Shown here one piece after another: positions 1-7,168 of a stretch of DNA of 64,000 nt. The position numbers and the translations under genes were made by a program. A model generated the notes under the pieces. It was given only the letters and a program-made list of their open reading frames with translations. It was not told where the DNA came from and ran no database searches. Positions within the stretch are counted from its first letter, which is position 1. Each line of letters opens with the position of its first letter. The stretch comes from Candidatus Aminicenantota bacterium (lineage in GTDB: Bacteria; Acidobacteriota; Aminicenantia; UBA2199): assembly GCA_026393835.1 (NCBI GenBank), contig JAPKZK010000157.1, positions 1-64,000 of the forward strand, read 5' to 3'.

Positions 1-138
1 AACTACTTATCAGAGCCAACGCCGCATTAAGAGTTCATATTGAAACGCAAGAAAAAAATCTTTCAGTACGAAAAGGTGAAAAATGATCTTTTTTTTTAAA
101 AAAACATTATTTTACTCTTGACATTTAAGACAGTCGCT

Positions 139-234
139 ACAGGAAATGCCTATTACCCCTGGCCCCCGGTCCCTGAGTTCTCACTGCCCGAAGGGCGCCG
201 TTTCCATTTTTAGTTTTTCATTTTTCGTTTTTAC
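139..234. repeat. Dispersed intergenic repeat, copy 1
   Basis: About 95 bp matching 3243-3345: the start reads ACAGGAAATGCCTATTACC and the end reads GTTTCCATTTTTAGTTTTTC. The 3' half recurs at 1100-1190. The rest of 1-295 shows no gene. The family clusters in the first 5.5 kb. Confidence 0.75.
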
Positions 235-295
235 TCCCGTTCTTTCATGGTAAACTGTCAAAGGGACGCCTTCGCCCGGCAAAATCATTTCTTTC

Positions 296-324
296 TTGAA
301 AATAAATCGACTTTATAGTAATAT
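296..324 (+). promoter_or_regulatory. Predicted sigma70 promoter for the DUF4160/DUF2442 pair
   Basis: TTGAAA (296-301), a 17-bp spacer, and TAATAT (319-324), about 55 bp before the first gene. A strong AAGGAGG (about 330-336) follows and serves an ATG at 342, not the gene start at 379. Confidence 0.5.
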
Positions 325-378
325 ACCGGAAGGAGGTTCTAATGTTATATTATCTTTCTAAAAAACAGGAGAAAATAA

Positions 379-648
379 ATGCCCTCAATTTCTATGTTCT
401 ATGGTATCGTCATTTACATGTATTTCAAGGATAACAAGCACCACAATAAACCACATATTCATGCCAGGTATCAGGAGTCAGAAGCTGTTTTTGTTATTCC
501 TGACGGTGAATTACTTGAAGGTAACTTTCCAAAATCGAAAACAAGGCTTATTCAAGCCTGGATTGAATTGCACCAAGACGAACTTCTTGCCGATTGGGGG
601 CTTACAGTTTCAGGAGAGCAACCATATAAGATCGATCCTTTGAGGTAA
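379..648 (+). CDS. DUF4160 domain protein
   Basis: 89-residue protein of the DUF4160 family. It shows the usual start (MPSISMFYGIVI), the HIHARY segment, the LLEG motif and the LIQAWIELHQDELL helix. ATG at 379 is preceded by AGGAG at a 7-nt spacing. The family is almost always paired with a DUF2442 protein, as here, where the next gene starts 3 bp after the stop. Such pairs look like toxin-antitoxin modules, but no biochemical role is assigned. A short out-of-frame reading frame (342-434) with a better ribosome-binding site overlaps the start and may couple or dampen translation. Confidence 0.85.
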   Translation: MPSISMFYGIVIYMYFKDNKHHNKPHIHARYQESEAVFVIPDGELLEGNFPKSKTRLIQAWIELHQDELLADWGLTVSGEQPYKIDPLR

Positions 649-651
649 AAT

Positions 652-906
652 ATGAACCCAAGAATCAGTAAAGTTTTTCCAACCAATGATTACAAACTGG
701 TACTTGTTTTTAATAATGGAGAGCGAAGGATTTATGATTGCTCCGGTTTATTAAATTTCGGGGTTTTTAATGAACTGAAGAATGTCGGTTACTTCAAACA
801 GGTAAAAGTCCTGGATGGAACGGTTGTTTGGCCTCATGAGCAAGATATATGCCCTGATACACTTTATTTGGACTCCATTAAAGAACCCGTTCATGGAGTT
901 CGGTAA
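652..906 (+). CDS. DUF2442 domain protein
   Basis: 84-residue partner of the DUF4160 gene, in the same operon with a 3-bp gap. Family signs are the N-terminal strands with FNNGERRIYD, the FNELKN-FKQVKV centre and the GTVVWPHEQDICPDTLY block. GAGGT overlapping the end of the upstream gene can act as its ribosome-binding site. Known members are small two-domain proteins, sometimes with a NadN/HTH-like fold; function here is inferred only from the pairing. Right after the stop begins a degenerate 21-bp tandem repeat. Confidence 0.85.
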   Translation: MNPRISKVFPTNDYKLVLVFNNGERRIYDCSGLLNFGVFNELKNVGYFKQVKVLDGTVVWPHEQDICPDTLYLDSIKEPVHGVR

Positions 907-1048
907 CAAGAATGCTCCTGGAAGATATATCTCGCTCCCGGTAAGATTTTTTAAGGCTCCGGGAAGATTTTTCTTGGCCCCGGATAGTTTCCCCACGACG
1001 CCGGATAGTTTTCCCACGTATCTGGGAAGTTTCCCCATCGGTCTGGGG
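907..1048. repeat. Degenerate 21-bp tandem repeat
   Basis: About six units of 20-22 bp, each like CTCCGGGAAGATTTTTC or CGCCGGATAGTTTTCCCAC. On the minus strand the period reads as a 7-residue motif resembling G-K-L-P-G-x-x. Single units reappear near 3395-3435 and 5440-5485. I see no convincing gene using it. Confidence 0.5.
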
Positions 1049-1099
1049 GGTGAGGTAAAGTTCAGATATTGGAGAAAAAATTGGTCTGTCCCGTTCTTT

Positions 1100-1190
1100 C
1101 CCGAAGGGCGCCGTTTCCATTTTTAGTTTTTCATTTTTCGTTTTTACTTTTTAATTGTTTTAGGGAGGTTTATTCCAGCTTGTCCCCTGC
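1100..1190. repeat. Dispersed intergenic repeat, copy 2 (overlaps the abiEii 3' end)
   Basis: Shares CCGAAGGGCGCCGTTTCC, TTTTTAGTTTTTCATTTTTC and the downstream TTTATTCCAGC-TGTCCCCTG block with 3293-3393. The last 20 bp lie inside the abiEii-like gene and encode its final residues and stop codon. Confidence 0.7.
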
Positions 1191-2261
1191 CTCCCCCAGT
1201 AAATCAATTGCCCGAAACCAATAGAAAAATGCCTCCGGTCTGTATTTTTTAAATTTGTTGAATTTTGTAAAATCCGGGTGAATGATATCCAGGTAGCTTA
1301 AATCTTCCTTTTTATCAAAACGGCAAATCTCTTCCAGCGAGGAAACCTTAAATAGCCGTTTAAGTAACAGGGATAGATAAGCGGCTTTCCCAGCGCTTAC
1401 AACAGCATCTTCTATACGGTATTGCTCTGAATATGTAAAGTGGATAATTTTTTTTATGCCCTCGTTTAACTCAGCGAAATAATCTTTTTTGTATGTCCCG
1501 CGAAAAGCAATGATGACGGTAGTTTCAAAAATATCATCCAAAACCTGGACAATATCCGTTTGAGATAAATTCCTGTATTGCAATTCTTTTCCGGCAATGT
1601 ATTCGAACGTTTTTTTTACTATTTGAATATTATCGGAATGATCGAATAATTTGCCGATATCATACAACTGCTTGATTATCTCAAGGCTTTTCCCTTTTCC
1701 ATATGGTATTCCTGTAGTATTGGGAGCGAAGGCAGTCAATTTATCTCCCAGGATACAGTCGACGCCAGGTAAAGTTACCTTGACCAATGGGGGGCCTGTG
1801 CTGATAAATGGTGATTCAACCGGTAAAGAAACAGTCTGGGGATACGGATTCGGTTCAAATAAGATATCCAGTAGTACTACCGCATTCTGTAACCCGATAT
1901 TCAATACGGAATTGTAAAAAAACTTAAAATGAGCTTTGGGAACAGTTGTGGCGTTATCCCGTTTGTCTTCTTCGTAACCGGTAAATACACCTTCAGCGAT
2001 GATTGTCTTAAAAAGCTCATCCAATCCCCTGGATTCGCTGGGGATTATGATATCGATGTCGATAGAAAAACGGTTGATTTCCCTGAGCAATAATAAAAGG
2101 GAACTACCGCCTTTGAAAATGAAATCCAGGCCTTTTAACTTTAATTGCTCCAACAAAGTTAGAGCTTTGATTACTTTTTCAATTAAGATTGGGTCTTTTC
2201 CTTTTAACAGCCTCCTGGTATTTTCTAACCACTCTTTTGAATGCGATTCCTTTCCGATCAT
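1170..2261 (-). CDS. AbiEii/AbiGii-type nucleotidyltransferase toxin
   Basis: 363-residue protein of the AbiEii toxin family (DNA polymerase beta-type nucleotidyltransferase fold). The signature is visible: GGSS at residues 51-54, followed by D68-x-D70 in FSIDIDIII. Family members in type IV toxin-antitoxin systems transfer nucleotides to an RNA acceptor and cause reversible growth arrest, often with phage exclusion. ATG is preceded by GGAG at 9 nt. It sits 23 bp after the antitoxin-like gene and is probably co-transcribed. The last few codons lie in a dispersed repeat, so the native C-terminus may have been replaced. Specificity (host, phage, RNA target) cannot be read from sequence. Confidence 0.85.
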   Translation of the reverse strand: MIGKESHSKEWLENTRRLLKGKDPILIEKVIKALTLLEQLKLKGLDFIFKGGSSLLLLLREINRFSIDIDIIIPSESRGLDELFKTIIAEGVFTGYEEDKRDNATTVPKAHFKFFYNSVLNIGLQNAVVLLDILFEPNPYPQTVSLPVESPFISTGPPLVKVTLPGVDCILGDKLTAFAPNTTGIPYGKGKSLEIIKQLYDIGKLFDHSDNIQIVKKTFEYIAGKELQYRNLSQTDIVQVLDDIFETTVIIAFRGTYKKDYFAELNEGIKKIIHFTYSEQYRIEDAVVSAGKAAYLSLLLKRLFKVSSLEEICRFDKKEDLSYLDIIHPDFTKFNKFKKYRPEAFFYWFRAIDLLGEAGDKLE

Positions 2262-2284
2262 GTTCTTTACTCCGGTCTGTCCAT

Positions 2285-3055
2285 TTAATCGATTAATTCC
2301 CCGGGAATTATTTCATTTTTCAGGATAAAATCCGTCAATTGATCTTTTTTCTTTCTTCGCTGCGCATAGCGAAAGAGTGTACTTATATTTACCGGGAACT
2401 GCCGGTAAGCATTCTTAAAAATAGTGATCAACTCTTGCCCTTGATAGGCGATAAAAAGAGAGCGATCGATGAACAAATCCACCAAAATTTTTTCCAGTTT
2501 GGGGATACGGATGCCCTCTTGCTCTTGCGTAGGAGCTTGAGTAAGCAATGTCCTGATGATAGTACTCTGTCGATTTGAGGCAATGTATTGTTCGATTTCT
2601 TTATCCGAGGGTTTGAAATAGATTTTATCCTTTTCATCTTGTTGCTGCAAAAAATAAAAGACCGATTGGGCCGCCTCATTTTCTACTTCGAGCAAATCCA
2701 TAAAATGGCCGGGTTGATGGTTCATCAGTTCATTTAACCATAGGGTTTCCCATATACAACAGCCCGTATAGGGGAACTCCTTTTTGATCTCTTTATATTT
2801 TTTTTTCAGTCTACTTGAAATCCCCGGTTGATATAAGAGTCGCGATCCCGATTGAAAGGTATAAACGCCTCTCTTAACGGTTCGGAGGAATTCTTTTTTT
2901 TGAATAGCATGGATTTTCCATTTAAAAGCAGACTCATTAAAACTTGTATCGATGCGTTGGTAATATTGCCGCAGGTCGTTTATAGTAAAAACCGTTTTAT
3001 CCTTAAAGTATTCTTTTAAGTCGTCAAGCCTTAATAAAGAGTGTGTTTCCACGGG
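2285..3055 (-). CDS. AbiEi-like winged-helix antitoxin/autoregulator (DUF6577-type)
   Basis: 256 residues with GTG at 3055, chosen because GGAGG lies 9 nt upstream; an in-frame GTG at 3091 would lie inside the operator and has no ribosome-binding site. The N-terminal third reads as a winged helix (FTINDLRQYYQ, then FKWKIHAIQKKEFLRTVKRGVYTF), the arrangement found in AbiEi-like antitoxins that bind inverted repeats upstream of their operon. The rest is helical and without recognised motif. It precedes the nucleotidyltransferase toxin. A perfect inverted repeat directly upstream supports autoregulation. Confidence 0.75.
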   Translation of the reverse strand, partial: PVETHSLLRLDDLKEYFKDKTVFTINDLRQYYQRIDTSFNESAFKWKIHAIQKKEFLRTVKRGVYTFQSGSRLLYQPGISSRLKKKYKEIKKEFPYTGCCIWETLWLNELMNHQPGHFMDLLEVENEAAQSVFYFLQQQDEKDKIYFKPSDKEIEQYIASNRQSTIIRTLLTQAPTQEQEGIRIPKLEKILVDLFIDRSLFIAYQGQELITIFKNAYRQFPVNISTLFRYAQRRKKKDQLTDFILKNEIIPGELID

Positions 3056-3079
3056 TTTACACCTCCAAAAACAAGAACC

Positions 3080-3116
3080 AACTATCGTCACTATAGTTGA
3101 TTTAGTGACGATAGTT
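3080..3116. promoter_or_regulatory. Perfect inverted-repeat operator of the AbiE-like operon
   Basis: Two 14-bp arms, AACTATCGTCACTA (3080-3093) and TAGTGACGATAGTT (3103-3116), separated by 9 bp. On the minus strand a TATAAT (3120-3125) lies just upstream, so the palindrome covers the expected transcription start and precedes the GGAGG/GTG start at 3055. AbiEi antitoxins are known to bind such repeats; use as a repressor site here is inferred. Confidence 0.75.
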
Positions 3117-3242
3117 AGAATTATATCACACCCGGGAATATTATCATAGTTCTAAAATAAAAAATCCTGTTTAATCAAAAGCTTTGGGGGGGAAAAATTG
3201 GGCTGCCCCCTAATCATTGGGCAGACACGCAGGTCTGCCCTT

Positions 3243-3393
3243 ACAGAAAATGCCTATTACCACTGGCGCCCGACTCCCGGTCCCTGACTTTTCACTGCCC
3301 GAAGGGCTCCGTTTCCATTTTTAGTTTTTCATTTTCCGTTTTTATTTTTTAATTGTTTTGGAGAGGGAGGTTTAATCCAGCCTGTCCCCTGTC
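3243..3393. repeat. Dispersed intergenic repeat, copy 3 (longest)
   Basis: Longest copy of the family, combining the GCCTATTACC block, the CCGAAGGGC-GTTTCCATTTTTAG block and the TTTAATCCAGCCTGTCCCCTG block. Together with 3394-3659, which holds fragments of the GGAACTTTCCC unit, it fills the gap between the AbiE operon and yhcG. I see no gene there. Confidence 0.7.
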
Positions 3394-3659
3394 CCGCGGG
3401 AACTTTCCCCATGGTGGCAGGAACTTTCCCGGAAGTCAGGGAGGCTTTTCAGAGGATGCACAGATTCTTGTGAGGAGCAATATGGTAAAAAAATTTTGCC
3501 GACGCTGTTGGCAAAATTAGTACCTCAATACGGTAGCTTCAGTACACGAGGAAGATTTACGGGACAGGCGGGAAAAATTTTCACCAGTCTGTAAGCATCT
3601 TCAAGAGAGGGGCAGAAATTCCCTCATCTAATCCTCATTTTTGCCTGGCCCCTAATCCT

Positions 3660-4697
3660 CTACGGAATGGCTCCTTCCGCCTCCATTAAGGTCTTAATTC
3701 TTTCTTCAAGTAACTTCCTGTCCGGTAAATACGTCTGATACCGTGAAACAAATATTTTCCTTGATAATCCCCCTGTTGCATACTTCACAAGTATTTCATC
3801 CTTATCGGTCGCCAGGATAATTCCTATAGGCTCGTTGTCATCTTTAGCAGATTCCTCTTCTTTGAAGTAATTCAAATACATGTTCATTTGACCAATATCG
3901 TTATGCTCAACTTCGTTGACTTTCAAGTCGATCAAAACAAAACATTTCAGGATACGGTGATAAAAAACGAGGTCTACCCGATAGTGAACATTTGCAATCG
4001 TTATACGATGTTGACGCGCGATAAATGCGAATCCTTTCCCCAACTCTAGAAGAAACTGCTGAAGGTTACTGATAATCCGGCGTTCAAGATCTGATTCAAG
4101 TGGTTTAATATCTTCCGAAATTCCCAGGAATTCGAAAATATAAGGGTCCTTTAGGAGGTCTTCGGGATGTTCGAGTTCCTGTCCATTACGCGAAATTTTC
4201 ATTAATTTTTCTTTATCGTTATTATGCATAAGACGTAAAAACAATGCAGTTTTTTTTTGTCTTTTCAGATCTCTGACAGACCAGTTTTCGCTAATGCATT
4301 GCTTTTCGTAAAAGAAGCGCTCAAGATCGTTGCTGATTTTCAGGAGTTCAAAATAATGCGACCAGGTCAATTTGTGAGACAGCGTCTCACAAATTGGATA
4401 TTTCACATAAAAAAGACGCATATAGCTGACGTTGCTCCTGCTAAATCCATGTCCATGCCGTTTTCGCAGATCATCCGCCAGTCGCTCAAGAAGTGCTGTT
4501 CCGTACTCTGCCTTTGGTATCCCATCCTGTTCGTACTCTACGATATGCCGTCCAATGTTCCAATAGGCGCGAACCTGCTCATTGTGTACCATGCCAATGG
4601 CGCGTCTCCGGGCATCCATAAATGCCTGTCCAATGGTATCGAGTAAGTGAAGATATGAGTCCTGCTTTTTGGACACCTGTTTTTCATCATTGTTCAT
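3660..4697 (-). CDS. yhcG: YhcG-type PD-(D/E)XK nuclease (DUF1016)
   Basis: 345 residues, the usual length for YhcG. An N-terminal helical DUF1016_N region has the GRHIVEYEQ and AEYGTALLERLA segments. The C-terminal nuclease domain has the family's VDLVFYH and VLIDLK motifs (metal-binding Asp and Asp-x-Lys, about residues 240-258) plus GQMNMYLNYF. YhcG proteins are predicted DNA-cleaving enzymes common next to restriction and TA genes; the substrate is unproven. ATG at 4697. It has its own promoter and stands alone. An in-gene palindrome lies at 4368-4396. Confidence 0.9.
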   Translation of the reverse strand: MNNDEKQVSKKQDSYLHLLDTIGQAFMDARRRAIGMVHNEQVRAYWNIGRHIVEYEQDGIPKAEYGTALLERLADDLRKRHGHGFSRSNVSYMRLFYVKYPICETLSHKLTWSHYFELLKISNDLERFFYEKQCISENWSVRDLKRQKKTALFLRLMHNNDKEKLMKISRNGQELEHPEDLLKDPYIFEFLGISEDIKPLESDLERRIISNLQQFLLELGKGFAFIARQHRITIANVHYRVDLVFYHRILKCFVLIDLKVNEVEHNDIGQMNMYLNYFKEEESAKDDNEPIGIILATDKDEILVKYATGGLSRKIFVSRYQTYLPDRKLLEERIKTLMEAEGAIP

Positions 4698-4738
4698 TTC
4701 CTGGTATTACTCCTTTTAGCTTTAGATTTGTTCTTCTA

Positions 4739-4767
4739 ATATTAGAGGTAAAATCATTTTTTGTCAA
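4739..4767 (-). promoter_or_regulatory. Predicted sigma70 promoter of yhcG
   Basis: On the minus strand TTGACA (4762-4767), a 17-bp spacer and TAATAT (4739-4744), about 40 bp before the yhcG start. Perfect -35 and spacing. Confidence 0.7.
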
Positions 4768-4878
4768 CAGAGATCACACCCTAAAGGTATTTTAACTCTT
4801 TGGCGAAATAGCGAAGCCAGGAGGTCTGAATATATACTTAAGACCTGGACAGCCCAAACCAGAACTTCAGGTCGCACT

Positions 4879-4930
4879 CGTTTTTCATTTTTAATTGTTT
4901 TGGAAAGGTTTATTCCAGCCTGTCCCCTGT
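4879..4930. repeat. Dispersed intergenic repeat, copy 4
   Basis: Shortened copy with TTTTTCATTTTTAATTGTTT and TTTATTCCAGCCTGTCCCCTG. It abuts the left end of the CRISPR array and probably contributes to the aberrant first half of the terminal CRISPR repeat. A last fragment (TTTATTCCAGCCTGTCCCC-like) lies at about 5411-5438. Confidence 0.65.
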
Positions 4931-5176
4931 TCCCTTTCTCTAGTAGAGGGGATGTCCTGTTGGACACAAGCACAATCAGGTGTTTCGTATTTCCTATTGT
5001 TTCCGTACCCCTCTAGAGGGGATGTCCTGTTGGACTGAAGAAAAAATACCTTTATCCACACTTCTAAAGAGTTTCCGTACCCCCCTAGAGGGGATGTCCT
5101 GTTGGACTCATGCATCCTGTATGATACATGTGACGGCTTGTTTCCGTACCCCTCTAGAGGGGATGTCCTGTTGGAC
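4929..5176 (-). CRISPR. Orphan CRISPR array: four 37-nt repeats, three spacers
   Basis: Repeats at 4929-4965 (5' half on the plus strand degenerate), 4999-5035, 5071-5107 and 5140-5176. Spacers are 33, 35 and 32 nt (4966-4998, 5036-5070, 5108-5139) and unrelated to each other. The repeat contains the palindrome CCCCTCTAGAGGGG and on the minus strand begins GTCCAACAGG and ends ACGGAAAC, a common 3' end of CRISPR repeats. The degenerate repeat marks the trailer end, so the leader should lie at 5177 onward and transcription run on the minus strand. No cas gene is present in the window, so a remote cas locus must serve it or it is a relic. Two repeats differ by a single base. Confidence 0.85.
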
Positions 5177-5340
5177 TCTGGCAGTTTGAAAATATTTTAT
5201 AACCACCATTTTCAGACCAAAAATTCAGAACCTCCTTAGAATAGTGCACATAAATGTGTGCATTGTGCTGAGGTTCCAATGAAATTTTTACAATCGCCAT
5301 TTTTTTACCCGATGGTATTATATTACAAACACATTATCGA
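5177..5340 (-). promoter_or_regulatory. AT-rich leader-like region of the CRISPR array
   Basis: AT-rich gene-free stretch beside the intact end of the array. It contains an imperfect long hairpin (5228-5276) with outer arms GAACCTC/GAGGTTC and inner TGCACAT/ATGTG. The position fits a CRISPR leader; no promoter could be called with confidence. Confidence 0.4.
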
Positions 5341-5544
5341 AGTCAATTGTCTGAACCGGGATTTATAGGATGAAAGGATGAACAGGATGATGGAGGGCTA
5401 ATAAGGAGCTTTTTAATTTATTCCAGCCTGTCCCCTGTTTCGCCCCCGGCAACTTTCCAGGCCCCCGGAAAATCTTTCCAGGGGGTTTAAAAATGAATCG
5501 AATTGTATTACAATGGCTATGAATGAAGACTAGAGCAGGTGAAT

Positions 5545-5706
5545 ATGCAAAAAAAGCTGACAGTAGAGGATAATGATAATGAATGGAAACTCTCCTGGGA
5601 GGAGACTTACAGGGAGATAGCCGCGGAAAAGGAAAATTGGGACGATTATGATATTGCTCTTATGGATGGACTCCCGGGAGAAGAATTTGATTCCAAAAAG
5701 ATATAA
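5545..5706 (+). CDS. Small acidic protein, antitoxin-like (53 aa)
   Basis: ATG at 5545 gives a 53-residue acidic protein. The segment WEETYREIAAEKENWDDYDI resembles short acidic proteins found before type II toxins, but no toxin follows. Just before the stop a second frame (MDSREKNLIP..., about 5662-5751) also reads like protein and ends in RLITEMYGEE, so a one-base frameshift may have split a slightly longer gene. Ribosome-binding site weak (GCAGGTG). Function unknown; real gene status uncertain. Confidence 0.4.
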   Translation: MQKKLTVEDNDNEWKLSWEETYREIAAEKENWDDYDIALMDGLPGEEFDSKKI

Positions 5707-5822
5707 AACCCACCAGTTGAGAAGGCTCATCACCGAAATGTACGGCGAAGAATAACAATTCAGATAGACATTTCCGACCTTATCCGTGGCCTTCTGAGGG
5801 ACAAATCGCAATTGCTATAAAA

Positions 5823-6620
5823 TTAAAATTCATAAGGATCAAAATCAGGTTCAGGACTCCCCCCGCATTCATTACATATTGCAATACCAGCACTAATATC
5901 TCTACCTTTATCATCTTCTCCAAAAATTTCAATTCCTTGTGCCTCTGATTCCCACACAGTCCGATGGCAAATATCACATTCAACTTCACCTTCAGTATGA
6001 CCACAAAGTATGCATCCCAATTGTTGGATATCGAATGTTAATTCTCCACAATTCGGACAATAGCGCGCAGGTTTATTTTTTAACCGTCCTTCCATAATCT
6101 GGGCTAACTCTTGTTTGAATTCAAAATGTAATTTTAGGAGTGGAGCCCATTGATTGTCATTTTTAAATTCAGAAATAAGGTTAATTCCTAAATGATTTTC
6201 AGTGAAATCAAAAATAAAAGCGAGTGTACCCCCAATAATTGCTTTTGATTCTTTCTCCTCTATTTCGAATATATAATGTTCAATCGAATTCCTAGCTTTT
6301 CTTAGTGCTGCTATAGTTTTTTCCATCTTTTCTGATATCTTCACGCCCCCCAATTTCCTGAGACGATTCAAAGCTCCGTCAGTATTAATAGTAATTGCTG
6401 TGTTGGATGGGTACCGATCTATATCTTTCCATATAAAAGCTGGGTGGATCCGATAAAGTCGTTCTTTTAAAAATAGTTCAACAGCATGAGCTAAATTTAA
6501 AATTACTCTTTTATGGCTACTTTCATCAAGTGCTTTTTTTTCTATCAAGTGGGAAACCGCCTGGGAAAGTGAATCCTTAGCATTTCCCAGGATGTCAAAT
6601 TTTAACTTTTTCGTCTCCAT
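5823..6620 (-). CDS. HEPN-like protein with C-terminal zinc ribbons
   Basis: 265 residues, not a family I can name. The N-terminal half is helical and contains R110-N-S-I-E-H115, the R-(polar)-x3-H motif that marks catalytic HEPN RNase domains, with a helix HAVELFLKERL before it as in HEPN proteins. The C-terminal part has at least two zinc ribbons: CPNC with CILC, then CDIC with CNEC, about residues 190-255. HEPN domains in conflict systems cut RNA; zinc ribbons often bind nucleic acid or partners. It is the third gene of an operon with a 40-residue and a 121-residue protein (5-bp gap to the latter). HEPN assignment is from the motif and helical context, so moderate. Confidence 0.65.
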   Translation of the reverse strand: METKKLKFDILGNAKDSLSQAVSHLIEKKALDESSHKRVILNLAHAVELFLKERLYRIHPAFIWKDIDRYPSNTAITINTDGALNRLRKLGGVKISEKMEKTIAALRKARNSIEHYIFEIEEKESKAIIGGTLAFIFDFTENHLGINLISEFKNDNQWAPLLKLHFEFKQELAQIMEGRLKNKPARYCPNCGELTFDIQQLGCILCGHTEGEVECDICHRTVWESEAQGIEIFGEDDKGRDISAGIAICNECGGSPEPDFDPYEF

Positions 6621-6625
6621 TTCTT

Positions 6626-6991
6626 TTATTCACCGTTGCTCACAAAAACAATCGTCTCGTCAAAAAACCGATACCCTTCGAGGATGTTAGGGCTTACACC
6701 TAAAGCTTTTGCCCCTGCTGCTTTTCCGTCCCTAGGCGCTTTTGCAGGGAATTTGTTCGGGTGGCGACGCGTCCCACTTTTGTTCCATGATACTTCATGC
6801 CCATCCGGCATTTTTATGTGGCAGTGAGGTTCGTCGCCTTGAAAATGTGGTGAATCCAAACGAGCCGAGTATCTTCCGACTTTTGCTCTCACTGCCTCAT
6901 CCAACGACTCGTAGTTATCAGGCAGCAGGTGCTTTGGCACCTCAGCACGGATTTTCCTGGGGCGATTCAGAAACTCTTTAAACCCGATCAT
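6626..6991 (-). CDS. Unrecognised basic 121-aa protein upstream of the HEPN gene
   Basis: Start ATG at 6991, chosen over the preceding TTG because GGAG lies 9 nt upstream and the ATG overlaps the stop of the small gene before it (TGATG). The sequence has a His-rich core (DSPHFQGDEPHCHIKMPDG), followed by SWNKSGTRRHPNKFP and an AAGAKALGVSPNILEGY helix. I do not recognise the family. The conserved-looking H-x-H pair could bind metal. Position directly before the HEPN/zinc-ribbon gene suggests an effector/immunity or enzyme/regulator pair. Confidence 0.6.
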   Translation of the reverse strand: MIGFKEFLNRPRKIRAEVPKHLLPDNYESLDEAVRAKVGRYSARLDSPHFQGDEPHCHIKMPDGHEVSWNKSGTRRHPNKFPAKAPRDGKAAGAKALGVSPNILEGYRFFDETIVFVSNGE

Positions 6992-7113
6992 CAAAAAATC
7001 TCCTCGTTAAAACTAACAATACTATACAATCTGAATAAAAAACTAATCACTGACTGTTTCTTTCCGTACAAAACTTTTGCCTGACAACTTCTAACGCATT
7101 TAAACTCTGTCAT
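6991..7113 (-). CDS. Small first gene of the HEPN operon (40 aa)
   Basis: A 40-residue reading frame with ATG at 7113, AGAGG 5 nt upstream and a consensus promoter (7129-7157) just before. Its TGA overlaps the ATG of the next gene (TGATG), so it could couple translation. The product starts MTEFKCVRSCQAKVLYGKK and has a hydrophobic aromatic tail. It resembles no family I know: leader peptide, small antitoxin, or simply a translated 5' region. A longer version from 7194 would begin upstream of the promoter and is unlikely. Confidence 0.45.
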   Translation of the reverse strand: MTEFKCVRSCQAKVLYGKKQSVISFLFRLYSIVSFNEEIF

Positions 7114-7128
7114 ATTTACCTCTGTACG

Positions 7129-7157
7129 AATATAATACAATATATGAATACTGTCAA
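7129..7157 (-). promoter_or_regulatory. Predicted sigma70 promoter of the HEPN operon
   Basis: On the minus strand TTGACA (7152-7157), 17-bp spacer, TATATT (7129-7134), followed by AGAGGTAAATATG of the 40-residue gene. A strong, well-placed promoter. Confidence 0.7.
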
Positions 7158-7168
7158 GCCGTTGCCAC

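Noticed and set aside
751..1126. Open frames of 80-103 residues on both strands
   Set aside because: They run over the DUF2442 end and the 21-bp degenerate repeat; no ribosome-binding site or family.
4980..5189. Open reading frames on both strands with repeated FRTPLEGMSCWT or SNRTSPLxGYGN
   Set aside because: They are translations of the CRISPR repeats.
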